Origin: DATLBY01 sp035526665
GTDB taxonomy: Bacteria > Acidobacteriota > Terriglobia > Bryobacterales > Bryobacteraceae
Assembly: GCA_035526665.1 (NCBI GenBank)
Contig: DATLBY010000395.1
Coordinates: 1 to 8,671, forward strand
Length of the DNA stretch: 8,671 nucleotides
Direction of reading: 5' to 3'
This document shows positions 1-7,265 of the stretch, in pieces (within the stretch, counting starts at the first letter, position 1; each line of letters begins with the position of its first letter). The notes beneath the pieces were generated by a model. The model was not told where the DNA came from. It did no database searches and saw nothing but the letters and a program-made list of their open reading frames with translations. The position numbers and the translations under genes were made by a program.

Positions 1-519
<519 letters not shown>

Positions 520-580
520 AAAATTTACTGTAAACATTAGAGAATTCCGCTAGCCCGTCAGATATTCGGTTCCAATTGAG

Positions 581-607
581 TTGCGTGTTACTCACTCAGT
601 AACGCAA
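581..607 (+). other. Stem-loop in the 23S-5S spacer
   Basis: TTGCG (581-585) and TTACT (588-592) pair with AGTAA (598-602) and CGCAA (603-607), leaving a 2-nt TG bulge and a 5-nt loop. The hairpin ends about 7 nt before the 5S rRNA. Its place between two rRNAs fits a processing hairpin for RNase III or a similar enzyme, or an insulating structure; this role is inferred from position. No tRNA gene is visible in the spacer. Confidence 0.5.
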
Positions 608-613
608 AGCCTT

Positions 614-730
614 TTGGGTGATTGTAGCGAAGGGGTCCCACCCGTTCCCATCCCGAACACGGTAGTTAAGCCCTTCAGCCCCGATGGTACTGCACGCGCA
701 AGTGTGTGGGAGAGTAGGAAGTTGCCCGAT
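614..730 (+). rRNA. rrf: 5S ribosomal RNA
   Basis: Contains the conserved bacterial 5S blocks CCCGTTCCCATCCCGAACAC (641-660), the GTTAAGCCC stretch (665-673), GATGGTACTGC (683-693) and GTGGGAGAGTAGG (706-718). The ends are placed from helix I: TTGGGT (614-619) pairs with GCCCGA (724-729), including one G-U at each end. The resulting length of about 117 nt is normal. It is the last gene of the rRNA operon; a terminator follows within 10 nt. Confidence 0.96.
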
Positions 731-738
731 TAAAAAAG

Positions 739-781
739 AAAGCCCCGGCCCTGCAAAGGTTCCCGGGGCTTTTCTGTTTTT
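739..781 (+). terminator. Rho-independent terminator of the rRNA operon
   Basis: AAAGCCCCGG (739-748) pairs perfectly with CCGGGGCTTT (763-772). The 14-nt loop can add a small CCT/AGG helix closed by a GCAA tetraloop. Two T-rich runs follow (770-773 and 777-781). This GC-rich stem plus U-tract is a strong intrinsic terminator. It fills nearly all the space between 5S rRNA and the next gene, whose SD motif begins one base after the last T. Confidence 0.9.
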
Positions 782-790
782 AGGGAGACC

Positions 791-1198
791 ATGAGTTCCA
801 TGCCCGTAGATAAAATCACCAAGACCCAAGACGAGTGGCGAAAGCAACTGACGCCCCAGCAGTTTCAGGTGGCCCGCGAGAAGGGAACTGAGCCGGCCTT
901 CAGCGGCGCCTATCATGCCAACCACGAAAAGGGAATCTACCGCTGCGTCTGCTGCGCCACGCGTCTGTTCAGCTCCGACACCAAATTCGAATCGGGGACC
1001 GGCTGGCCTAGTTTCTACCAACCGATTGCGGAAGAGAATGTCCACACGGAAACCGACGGCGCGTTCGGTATGCAGCGGACAGAAGTTCTGTGCGCGCGCT
1101 GCGACGCTCATCTGGGGCACGTCTTTAACGATGGCCCAAAACCGACCAAGCTGCGCTACTGCATGAATTCCGCCTCTCTCTCGTTCGAGAAGGCCTGA
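791..1198 (+). CDS. msrB: Peptide-methionine (R)-S-oxide reductase MsrB
   Basis: Reduces methionine-R-sulfoxide in oxidised proteins, normally with thioredoxin as electron donor; a cytosolic repair enzyme. The 135-aa length is typical of a stand-alone MsrB, and no signal peptide is seen. The four zinc cysteines are present as CxxC pairs C52/C55 and C101/C104. The GWPSF motif is at 71-75, AHLGHVF at 106-112, and the catalytic cysteine is C124 in RYCMNS. The residue before GWPSF (position 70), which is the resolving Cys in E. coli-type enzymes, is Thr. This version is known from other MsrBs that use another Cys or direct thioredoxin reduction. SD-like AGGGAG (782-787) lies only 3 nt from ATG 791; an in-frame ATG at 800 has 12 nt spacing and may be the real start. 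The gene begins 10 nt after the rRNA terminator, so read-through may contribute to its expression. Confidence 0.96.
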   Translation: MSSMPVDKITKTQDEWRKQLTPQQFQVAREKGTEPAFSGAYHANHEKGIYRCVCCATRLFSSDTKFESGTGWPSFYQPIAEENVHTETDGAFGMQRTEVLCARCDAHLGHVFNDGPKPTKLRYCMNSASLSFEKA

Positions 1199-1209
1199 CC
1201 TAAATCCTC

Positions 1210-1215
1210 TATACT
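1210..1215 (+). promoter_or_regulatory. Possible -10 element for the gene starting at 1255
   Basis: TATACT differs from the sigma-70 consensus TATAAT at one base and lies just after msrB. No convincing -35 is found 16-18 nt upstream. A start site near 1222 would give a ~33-nt leader to the proposed CTG start. Weak, single-element evidence. Confidence 0.22.
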
Positions 1216-1254
1216 GTAAGCAGATGGAAGCTCCTCAGGCTGGAAGCCTAGACC

Positions 1255-1899
1255 CTGCGCAAAACCCTTTGCATAACCCTTCTGTGCGCCGCGAGCCTCG
1301 CCGCTCAGCCGCATAACGAGCCGCCAGCGCCGCTGAAAAGCGAAGCGGAGCTGGCCGTGACCGCCACACAGGCGGCTGCCATGCCTCCCACGCTGGATGT
1401 CAGGGCTCGCGTGATGCTAAAGGAGTTTGTAAGCTATCAAGCGTTGTACGCAACTGTGCCGGGCCTGGCAATAGACCAAGCGCTGAACATACCAAAAGAA
1501 TGGGGACGCGAGGGCGGCGGCTTTGCGCGCCGCGCCGGTTCCCGGTATGGCCGCTACGTTCTCGGTGAGACGATTGAGTTCGCCGTCTCCGGACTCCTGA
1601 ATGAAGATCCGCGATACATTTATTCGAAGCGCAACGGCATGTGGAACCGTACCAAAGACGCCATCACCGGAACTTTCCTGGTTCCTAAAGTAGACGGTAA
1701 CTCGCGCACTTTGGCCATCGGCCGCATCGCGGGAGTTTTTGGCTCTCGAGCCATCGCATCGCGCTGGGAACCGGACTCGCAGCGCACGATCGGCGGTATC
1801 CTCCAGCGGGGCGCCACGGGAATGGCCACGAAGACCGCCGTCAGCATCGGCCGTGAATTCTGGCCGGATATCCGGCGCAAAGTTTTCCACAAACCCTGA
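1255..1899 (+). CDS. Exported protein of unknown function, probable CTG start
   Basis: The family looks like a small exported protein recurrent in Acidobacteriota; its function is unknown. The first ATG/GTG/TTG is GTG 1357, giving 180 aa with no export signal and no SD. The frame stays open upstream to a TAG at 1249. Starting at CTG 1255, with GGAAG (1242-1246) 8 nt before it, adds 34 residues. These begin M-R-K, then a hydrophobic stretch of about 12 residues and a cleavage site near LAA|Q (17/18), a clear Sec signal peptide. I therefore prefer the CTG start and a 214-aa precursor. The mature part has no transmembrane segment that I trust. Conserved-looking blocks are IPKEWG (79-84), LNEDPRYIYS (115-124), IGRIAGVFGSRA (155-166) and the C-terminal REFWPDIRRK (200-209). 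An unusual start codon or a sequencing error at the true start are the alternatives. Coding status is confident; the exact start is less so. Confidence 0.8.
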   Translation: MRKTLCITLLCAASLAAQPHNEPPAPLKSEAELAVTATQAAAMPPTLDVRARVMLKEFVSYQALYATVPGLAIDQALNIPKEWGREGGGFARRAGSRYGRYVLGETIEFAVSGLLNEDPRYIYSKRNGMWNRTKDAITGTFLVPKVDGNSRTLAIGRIAGVFGSRAIASRWEPDSQRTIGGILQRGATGMATKTAVSIGREFWPDIRRKVFHKP

Positions 1900-2100
1900 T
1901 CTGTTAAAGCCCCACCTTCGCCGGCGCAGTCTCCCTCCTTTTTACAAAGTTTTGACAATATCCGAACCACCCGGGCCTGGTTTGTGTCTACGCTCCGCAA
2001 TAGGGGTGGCGCCCGTTTAACTGTCACCATTCCAGCGTGGACATTACCAGCCTTGAAAAAGTGGTAAATTTATTAGCCAAGACAAGAGAGAGGCGCGCTC

Positions 2101-5100
2101 ATGAAAGCCCTACCAGCAATCCTTCTATCCGTAATCACGTTTGGCGCATTATCAGTCATCGCCCAGGAGGCTACATCCAAGGCGCGGCAAATGGAGAATC
2201 AGGGAGATGCACTGGGTGCCCGTGCACTCCTGAAATCGGGCGGACAGCAGTCTACCGCTGACCTGCTGGCCTACGCGGAGTTCCTGGACCGTCACCGCGA
2301 TGGCGAAGCCCGGGCGGTTTACGAAAAGGCCCTTTCGCAGCTGAACCGCGCGGAAGATCACGCCCGCCTGGAATCGGTAGCTCGACGGCTGCTGATCCTG
2401 GACGCGGTAGTGGATGACCGCGACGCAGCCATGCGTCACTTCGAGGTTTACAAGAGCGCCGGTGGCTCGCAACTTTCCATTGATGCTCTGCGGAAACCGG
2501 CGGACCAGGCGAAGGCGGCCATGATCGATATTCCCGGTCCGCTCCGTTCCTTCGCCCGGATGGCGGCGCTCTCCCCCGATTTGAGGCCGGAGGATCTATT
2601 GCCGGCGCTGGCGCGCAACGTGGTTACCAACGGTTACCAAGCGTCCGCCAGTAATGAAGCCTTAGACCAGACCGAGTATTTGAAGCTGGTGGTCCGTTAC
2701 CTATCGCAGGCGCGGGAAATCGAAAAACTCTCGGGACCAACGAAAGCCATAAAAATTGAGGCCTGCGATTCGCCGCAGACCGGCGAATTGCTGCGAGTTC
2801 TGGGATACCGCATGCGCGGCGGCTGCGGCAGTGATGTCGTGCTCGAGACAGTGAATGCGACCCGCGCCTTCCTGACCATTGATTCCGGCTTCCCGCTGGC
2901 TCAACTGGAGCAGTCGCTGCGCACCAACCGCCCGTTCCTTTATGATTTCCGGCCGACCAGCGTGCCGGTTTTGTACGGTCCGGATTACTGGCTGACCACC
3001 AAAGAGAAAGCGGGCAACGAATATATCGATTCCTTCCTGTCGGACCCCGCTCTATGCCGCCTTTATTTAGGATTGTCGAAACTGGACCTGGAGACGGCCG
3101 AGGAGTTGAAGAAGGCGATGCCGGTTCAGAAGATTAAGGCTTTCGCCCACGTCCTGGATTTCTACGGCGGAATGTTCCACATTCGCAACGGACAGGCTGT
3201 GGTGCCCGGCGGGCCGCGCGCCGCCACGGCATGGAAGGAACTGATTGGGAAATCTCCGCAGGAGGGCGCGGCGTTCTTTGAGCGGCTGCTGTCCCGCGAC
3301 GACGGCTGGACCGCGAGTCTTTATGATGCGCTGGCGCGGATCAGCGGGCCGACCCGCGATTACCTGCTGGAGCCGAAACGCATGCAGCGGTTTTATCTGG
3401 CGATGAAAGGCCGAGTCACCAGTCCCGGTCCGGCGCGGCCCGTATTTCGATCGAACACCGACATGATGCTGCTGACCCAGCGCCTGCGAGTAGACGCGGA
3501 CGGGCGGCCGCATATCCCAGGGAATCTGGATGTCTGGAAAAATCTTTTTGTTCACCATCCCCATGGGAAATACGACGGCAAGCTCACCAAGGCCGCCAAC
3601 TCCTGGAAGGAGCCTGACGACCTGATTGAGGCTCTGTTTGCGCTTTGCCGGAAGCCGGTTGAAAACGAGCCGCTCAAGATTTACATGGCTCTTACGGACG
3701 TAAACCGCTACCGTGCGAAACCCCTGGAGCCAGCCACGGTTGACCGCATGGCCCGCGAATACCGTTTATACGGATCACAGTACGCATTATTCAGCGAAGT
3801 TCCGTCGGTAAGCGACACAACCATCATTTCTTATCTGGACACGGCACAGGGAATTTCACAGATTCGGGACCAGGCGCTGCGTGCCGATTCGGCGGGCTCG
3901 ATGCAGGGGCTGGTGGGTCTCTGGCAGATTCTTTGCCGGCAGGGGTCCATCGCAACGGGCGAATCGGACGCAACGCTCGCGGGGATACTAAATGGATTCG
4001 GAAAACTTCCGAGCAGCCGCGATCTGTTTGATAGTAGCCGCGCCGGAGTCAAGCTGCTGCTGAAAGCGACGCACTCTCCCGATACGGTTTCGCCGCAGGA
4101 TCGCCTGGTAGACCTGCTGGCCGGCGCGGCAACTTCCAGCGATGCCGATTCCCACCGTCAGGTTGTGCAGAACATGATGCAGATCTTCGAGGCGCAGCGG
4201 CTGATCTCCCTGAAAACCATCTTCGATCTGGCTGATCACCTGGAAAGCCTGTCACGCGGAGAGAAGTTAAATACCGCGCTGCTCAGTAAGCTGGCCTCAC
4301 GCATCAGTGAGATTCAGCTGCCGCGCGCCGCACTATCCACGGTGGAGAAGAATGCTCTTGCGTTTGGCTACTGGACGGAGAAGCACGTGGAGGCGCAGCG
4401 CAGGCTGAACCTGCGGGCGGCCATTGACAAGGCTGCCGGCGACGCTGAGAAGCTAAAGGACCTGCGCGGATACCTGGCGCCCTTCCTGCGGGATAGTCTG
4501 GTGGGATTAAATTACGTGCATTACGCCCCCCCGGGCGCTCAAATTCTGCAGACCAATCCGCTATTTGTCCGGACGCACGATTTTCTGGGCGTTCAGGGCA
4601 CAAACCAAACCTGGCGCTCCACGGAAGTGTTTGGAACCGGCTGGCCCTCGAGCGCAGGTGGACGCCTGGTGGGATCGATTTCCGGATTGCCTTACGCGCT
4701 GGCCGAGGCCGAGCAGAACTTTCTAGTCCCGAGCCGCGAACAGGCTCTGATCTGGGGCGACCTGGTTCCCCAGATGATTCTATCGGCGAAGGTTCCGCGG
4801 TGGTGGAATGTCACGCCCGGACAACTGCATTGGGCAGCACTGCATTTGAACCAAGGGGAGTCGCTGCTGGCCGAATCGTCGCTCGATTCCAAGCGCCGCG
4901 CCGAAGTGATCGAGATACTCTACCGCCGGGCGCCGCCCGCGCGGGTGGCTCGCGTCGCCAGCCTGCTGGAACAGGGCCAGGTCCGCGATGCACTGGAGGC
5001 GGTTACTCCGTCGGAGATGTTCCTGCTGGCGGCTGACTGGTGGCAGGCGAACAAGGACGATAAAGGAGTGCTTTCAGAGGACGCACGCAGCCTGGCCGCG

Positions 5101-5487
5101 GCCGATGGAGAGCGGATCAACTATCAGGCCATTTCGCGCGCCTTCGGCACGCCTAAGCCGACTCTGGCCAACTCGTATCAGCCGGAGCTTTTGAACATTC
5201 GCACGTTCCCGACGCTGATGGGCTATTCCAGCCGCATTATGGCGGAAAGCTGGGAGTCTAATATCCTTTATTACGCGGCGCTGGCGGACGAGATGCATAT
5301 GCAGCCGACCCGATTGAACGTGGTAGTGCCGGAGTGGACGCAAATGACGGTGGAGAGAATCTTCGCCACTCACCTGGAGGACTGGCCGGCCCTGTTGCGG
5401 TCACTACGCCTGGTGGGAGATGATGTCCGCGTCAAGGCAAAAAAGCAGATGGCGGTCTCGGCCGATCAGAAAGCGTCGCTTCAGTAG
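2101..5487 (+). CDS. Large exported helical protein of unknown function (1128 aa)
   Basis: I cannot assign a function. A signal peptide covers about residues 1-21 (hydrophobic core 5-20, cleavage VIA|Q), so the protein acts outside the cytoplasm; no other membrane segment is obvious. Residues about 25-100 are amphipathic helices rich in Ala/Leu/Arg that resemble TPR repeats. Most of the rest also looks helical, with no enzyme motif I recognise. The C-terminal third carries the most distinctive block: YAPPGAQ (808-814), NPLFVRTHDF (819-828), LPYALAEAEQNF near 865, and PRWW (899-902). I recall similar strings from large uncharacterised acidobacterial proteins; that is memory, not a search. ATG 2101 is preceded by GAGAGAGG (2086-2093) at 7 nt. 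The 201-nt upstream gap holds no clear promoter. The VWA gene follows after 16 nt in the same direction, implying co-transcription. No frameshift is seen along the 3.4 kb. Confidence 0.88.
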   Translation: MKALPAILLSVITFGALSVIAQEATSKARQMENQGDALGARALLKSGGQQSTADLLAYAEFLDRHRDGEARAVYEKALSQLNRAEDHARLESVARRLLILDAVVDDRDAAMRHFEVYKSAGGSQLSIDALRKPADQAKAAMIDIPGPLRSFARMAALSPDLRPEDLLPALARNVVTNGYQASASNEALDQTEYLKLVVRYLSQAREIEKLSGPTKAIKIEACDSPQTGELLRVLGYRMRGGCGSDVVLETVNATRAFLTIDSGFPLAQLEQSLRTNRPFLYDFRPTSVPVLYGPDYWLTTKEKAGNEYIDSFLSDPALCRLYLGLSKLDLETAEELKKAMPVQKIKAFAHVLDFYGGMFHIRNGQAVVPGGPRAATAWKELIGKSPQEGAAFFERLLSRDDGWTASLYDALARISGPTRDYLLEPKRMQRFYLAMKGRVTSPGPARPVFRSNTDMMLLTQRLRVDADGRPHIPGNLDVWKNLFVHHPHGKYDGKLTKAANSWKEPDDLIEALFALCRKPVENEPLKIYMALTDVNRYRAKPLEPATVDRMAREYRLYGSQYALFSEVPSVSDTTIISYLDTAQGISQIRDQALRADSAGSMQGLVGLWQILCRQGSIATGESDATLAGILNGFGKLPSSRDLFDSSRAGVKLLLKATHSPDTVSPQDRLVDLLAGAATSSDADSHRQVVQNMMQIFEAQRLISLKTIFDLADHLESLSRGEKLNTALLSKLASRISEIQLPRAALSTVEKNALAFGYWTEKHVEAQRRLNLRAAIDKAAGDAEKLKDLRGYLAPFLRDSLVGLNYVHYAPPGAQILQTNPLFVRTHDFLGVQGTNQTWRSTEVFGTGWPSSAGGRLVGSISGLPYALAEAEQNFLVPSREQALIWGDLVPQMILSAKVPRWWNVTPGQLHWAALHLNQGESLLAESSLDSKRRAEVIEILYRRAPPARVARVASLLEQGQVRDALEAVTPSEMFLLAADWWQANKDDKGVLSEDARSLAAADGERINYQAISRAFGTPKPTLANSYQPELLNIRTFPTLMGYSSRIMAESWESNILYYAALADEMHMQPTRLNVVVPEWTQMTVERIFATHLEDWPALLRSLRLVGDDVRVKAKKQMAVSADQKASLQ

Positions 5488-5493
5488 GTCTTC

Positions 5494-5507
5494 AGGAGGG
5501 CATGTGA
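5494..5507 (+). promoter_or_regulatory. SD and start region of the VWA gene with an overlapping ATG-TGA
   Basis: A full AGGAGG (5494-5499) precedes GTG 5504 by only 4 nt. GTG 5504 gives an M-K-L-S-G-K n-region and a complete signal peptide. The only nearby ATG (5502) is out of frame and is followed at once by TGA, so it is a minimal start-stop that overlaps the GTG. TTG 5510, two codons in, has a more usual 10-nt spacing and is the main alternative start. Confidence 0.6.
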
Positions 5508-6505
5508 AGTTGTCAGGAAAATTTGGAATCACTGGAACGGTAGTCTCTCTGCTGGGCGCTTCGCTTTGGCTTTACGCCCAGGACCGTCCTGTGTTCCGTG
5601 TAAAAGTTGACATGGTCGTGCTTGGGTTCACCGTTACCGATAGCAAGGGCCACTACATCAATGGGCTGAAACATAAAGATTTTCGAATCCTGGAAGATGG
5701 GATCGTTCAAAAAATCTCGACGTTCGCGGAAGGTAATAAGCCTCCCGTGCAGGTACTGGATGACGGGAGCACGCAGCCGATCCTGACGGCCGTGGCGGAG
5801 GCTGAAGGGAAAACGGGGGATGCCCGTTCCGACGCGTTCGTGGGCACCAACGTCTTCGTCCTATTCGACACCAGCAACTACATGTACCGCGGTTTCGTAT
5901 ATGCCTCGGACGCGATTGCGGATTTCGTGCGCGGCCTGGACCGGGCGGATTCGATTGCCGTGTATACGTATAGCCGGAACCTGTCGCGGGCTTCCAATCT
6001 GAGCCGTGATCGCAATGACGCGATCCTCGGTTTACGCAAGGCAGTTGCCGGGGACGACTCGGCGCTCTACAACTCGCTGCTGCTGACGCTGCGGGATGCG
6101 GCCAAAGTACCGGGACGGAAAGTGGTGATCGTGTTTTCCAACGGCCCCGATAACGCGAGCATGGTGGCGCCGGACGATGTGCGTGCAGTCGCTGAAGACG
6201 AAGGAATTCCGATCTACGTGATCTCGACCAACGAGGTGAACAAGGACCAGATCTCCAGCGGCGTATTCCGGCGGATTTCCAGCCGGACCGGCGGCAAGGC
6301 CTACTTTGCCAAGACCTGGCAGAAGCAGGTAGAGGCCTTTGAGGACATCCGTGAGGATCTCGGGAACTCGTATACGATTACCTACTATCCGCAAACGAAT
6401 CCGAACGAAGGGTTCCGCAAGATCAACGTGGAGGTAGTGTCGGATGTGGCGAAGAAGTACCGGGTACGGGCGCGTCCGGGATACCGCCCGCGCGGGGGTT
6501 TCTAA
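5504..6505 (+). CDS. Exported VWFA-related Acidobacterial domain protein
   Basis: A 333-aa exported protein of the acidobacterial VWA group (I believe TIGR03436). Members are numerous in these genomes and presumed to mediate protein contacts; their biochemical role is unknown. A signal peptide spans 1-25 (cleavage YA|Q). A beta-rich segment follows at 31-75 (RVKVDMVVLGFTVTD... RILEDGIVQ), the usual N-terminal part of this group. The VWA fold covers about 115-300: NVFVLFDTSNYM (116-127), DSIAVYTYS (149-157), GRKVVIVFSNGPDN (204-217) and IPIYVIST (235-242). A conserved tail YTITYYPQ (290-297) and YRVRARPGYRPR (319-330) closes it. The MIDAS is degenerate: DxSxS reads D-T-S-N-Y, the loop-3 Asp of the usual SDG is Asn213, and the loop-2 Thr position is Ser186. 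Metal binding is therefore doubtful. It lies 16 nt after the 1128-aa gene, probably in one transcript. Confidence 0.93.
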   Translation: MKLSGKFGITGTVVSLLGASLWLYAQDRPVFRVKVDMVVLGFTVTDSKGHYINGLKHKDFRILEDGIVQKISTFAEGNKPPVQVLDDGSTQPILTAVAEAEGKTGDARSDAFVGTNVFVLFDTSNYMYRGFVYASDAIADFVRGLDRADSIAVYTYSRNLSRASNLSRDRNDAILGLRKAVAGDDSALYNSLLLTLRDAAKVPGRKVVIVFSNGPDNASMVAPDDVRAVAEDEGIPIYVISTNEVNKDQISSGVFRRISSRTGGKAYFAKTWQKQVEAFEDIREDLGNSYTITYYPQTNPNEGFRKINVEVVSDVAKKYRVRARPGYRPRGGF

Positions 6506-6517
6506 GCGGGTTTTGCT
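6500..6517 (+). repeat. 18-bp direct repeat, copy 1, spanning the VWA stop codon
   Basis: TTCTAAGCGGGTTTTGCT contains the last Phe codon and the TAA stop of the VWA gene. It recurs at 7248-7265 with one difference (C for T), again over a Phe-TAA gene end. The two copies bracket the 226-aa gene. Both are preceded by a G-rich run. Confidence 0.6.
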
Positions 6518-6572
6518 GCGGCGCCCCACGGTAGTTTTATTTGCATTGTAGGTTGTTTCCAGGAGTTCTGGA

Positions 6573-7253
6573 ATGAAAAGAGCATTGTTCCGGGTCAGCA
6601 TGGCGGTAATCACGCTCGCAGGTATCAGTTTTAGCTGCTACCAGCTCGCAAAACGCATAAAGATCCACGCGGTCCTGGCATCAGATCGTGGCCCTTACAC
6701 TGTTTGGCTCCACGATTTTACCTATCGGACTAAGATCGGGAACGTTCTTGACTTCAGTACGCCCCACGATGGCCAGACATATTTGACTGCCCGCAAAGCA
6801 GACGGATCAGTCGCAGAAATCACTTTTGCATCTTATACCGCACCTGGTGACTACTCAGTGGCATTGCGCAAGCTCACCATAATGCCCAAGACCACACTGC
6901 CACTTCGCGAGGACGAGGTTGCTGTTATCAAAGCCCTTCCGAACGATCGCAATTGTGTCGCGCATCCCGAATGGGTCGGACCTCATGAGTTTAACGGAGT
7001 AGGTAGGTATGCCGGGCTGTCCGTCGCAAAACACACGATCCGATCCGCAACGGCAATCACCGAACTGTGGGAAGCGCCGGATTTGGACTGCACTATCGTT
7101 TACCAGAAAACTCTTTTTCTGGATGCGAAGGGCGAACCCTCGGACGCGAATGTCCGCTCTGCGTTCGCAATTCAGAGGCAGGAGCCGGAGTCCTGGATTT
7201 TCGCTGCGAACGCTGGGAAACAGGTGCCCCCTGCAGCGGTGGGGCGATTCTAA
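6573..7253 (+). CDS. Exported or membrane-anchored protein of unknown function
   Basis: Unknown function; 226 aa. Residues 1-6 are basic and 7-25 hydrophobic (with C22), followed by AKRIK: a membrane anchor or an uncleaved signal. The sequence before C22 (SFS) does not match a lipobox, so a lipoprotein is unlikely. The rest has no transmembrane segment and is mixed alpha/beta. The stretch ITELWEAPDLDC around 162-173, a following LFLDAKGEP and a C-terminal PPAAV resemble small acidobacterial secreted proteins I recall only as hypothetical. Two further cysteines (in NDRNCVA and APDLDC) could form a disulfide outside the cytoplasm. ATG 6573 has AGGAG (6561-6565) at 7 nt. It follows the VWA gene by 67 nt with no terminator, so it may belong to the same transcript. 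Near-identical 18-bp repeats lie at the VWA stop and at its own stop. Confidence 0.82.
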   Translation: MKRALFRVSMAVITLAGISFSCYQLAKRIKIHAVLASDRGPYTVWLHDFTYRTKIGNVLDFSTPHDGQTYLTARKADGSVAEITFASYTAPGDYSVALRKLTIMPKTTLPLREDEVAVIKALPNDRNCVAHPEWVGPHEFNGVGRYAGLSVAKHTIRSATAITELWEAPDLDCTIVYQKTLFLDAKGEPSDANVRSAFAIQRQEPESWIFAANAGKQVPPAAVGRF

Positions 7254-7265
7254 GCGGGCTTTGCT
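7248..7265 (+). repeat. 18-bp direct repeat, copy 2, spanning the stop of the 226-aa gene
   Basis: TTCTAAGCGGGCTTTGCT matches copy 1 at 6500-6517 in 17 of 18 positions, in the same orientation and the same relation to a stop codon. It also overlaps the segment resembling the methyltransferase 3' end. Confidence 0.6.

Noticed and set aside
596..1120. 174-aa minus-strand frame over 5S rRNA and msrB
   Set aside because: It is antisense to two well-supported genes and has no homologous pattern or SD.
1237..1249. AGGCT-GGA-AGCCT hairpin after msrB, as a terminator
   Set aside because: The stem is only 5 bp and no T-run follows; it overlaps the likely SD of the next gene.
1224..1316. 30-codon frame starting at ATG 1224
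   Set aside because: It overlaps the proposed signal peptide in another frame and has no SD or hydrophobic pattern; the 1255 frame explains the region better.
1952..1957. TTGACA as a -35 for the 1128-aa gene
   Set aside because: No -10-like hexamer lies 15-19 nt downstream; the sequence there is GC-rich.
2622..2640. GGTTACCAA direct repeat with one intervening base
   Set aside because: It is inside the coding region, has only two 9-nt copies in different frames, and shows no further structure.
4800..5194. Overlapping plus-strand frames in the 3' part of the 1128-aa gene
   Set aside because: Arg/Gly/Pro-rich translations typical of alternate frames in high-GC genes; no SD or motif.
6032..6613. 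193-aa minus-strand frame opposite the VWA gene
   Set aside because: Antisense shadow of a confidently recognised VWA domain, with no family features.
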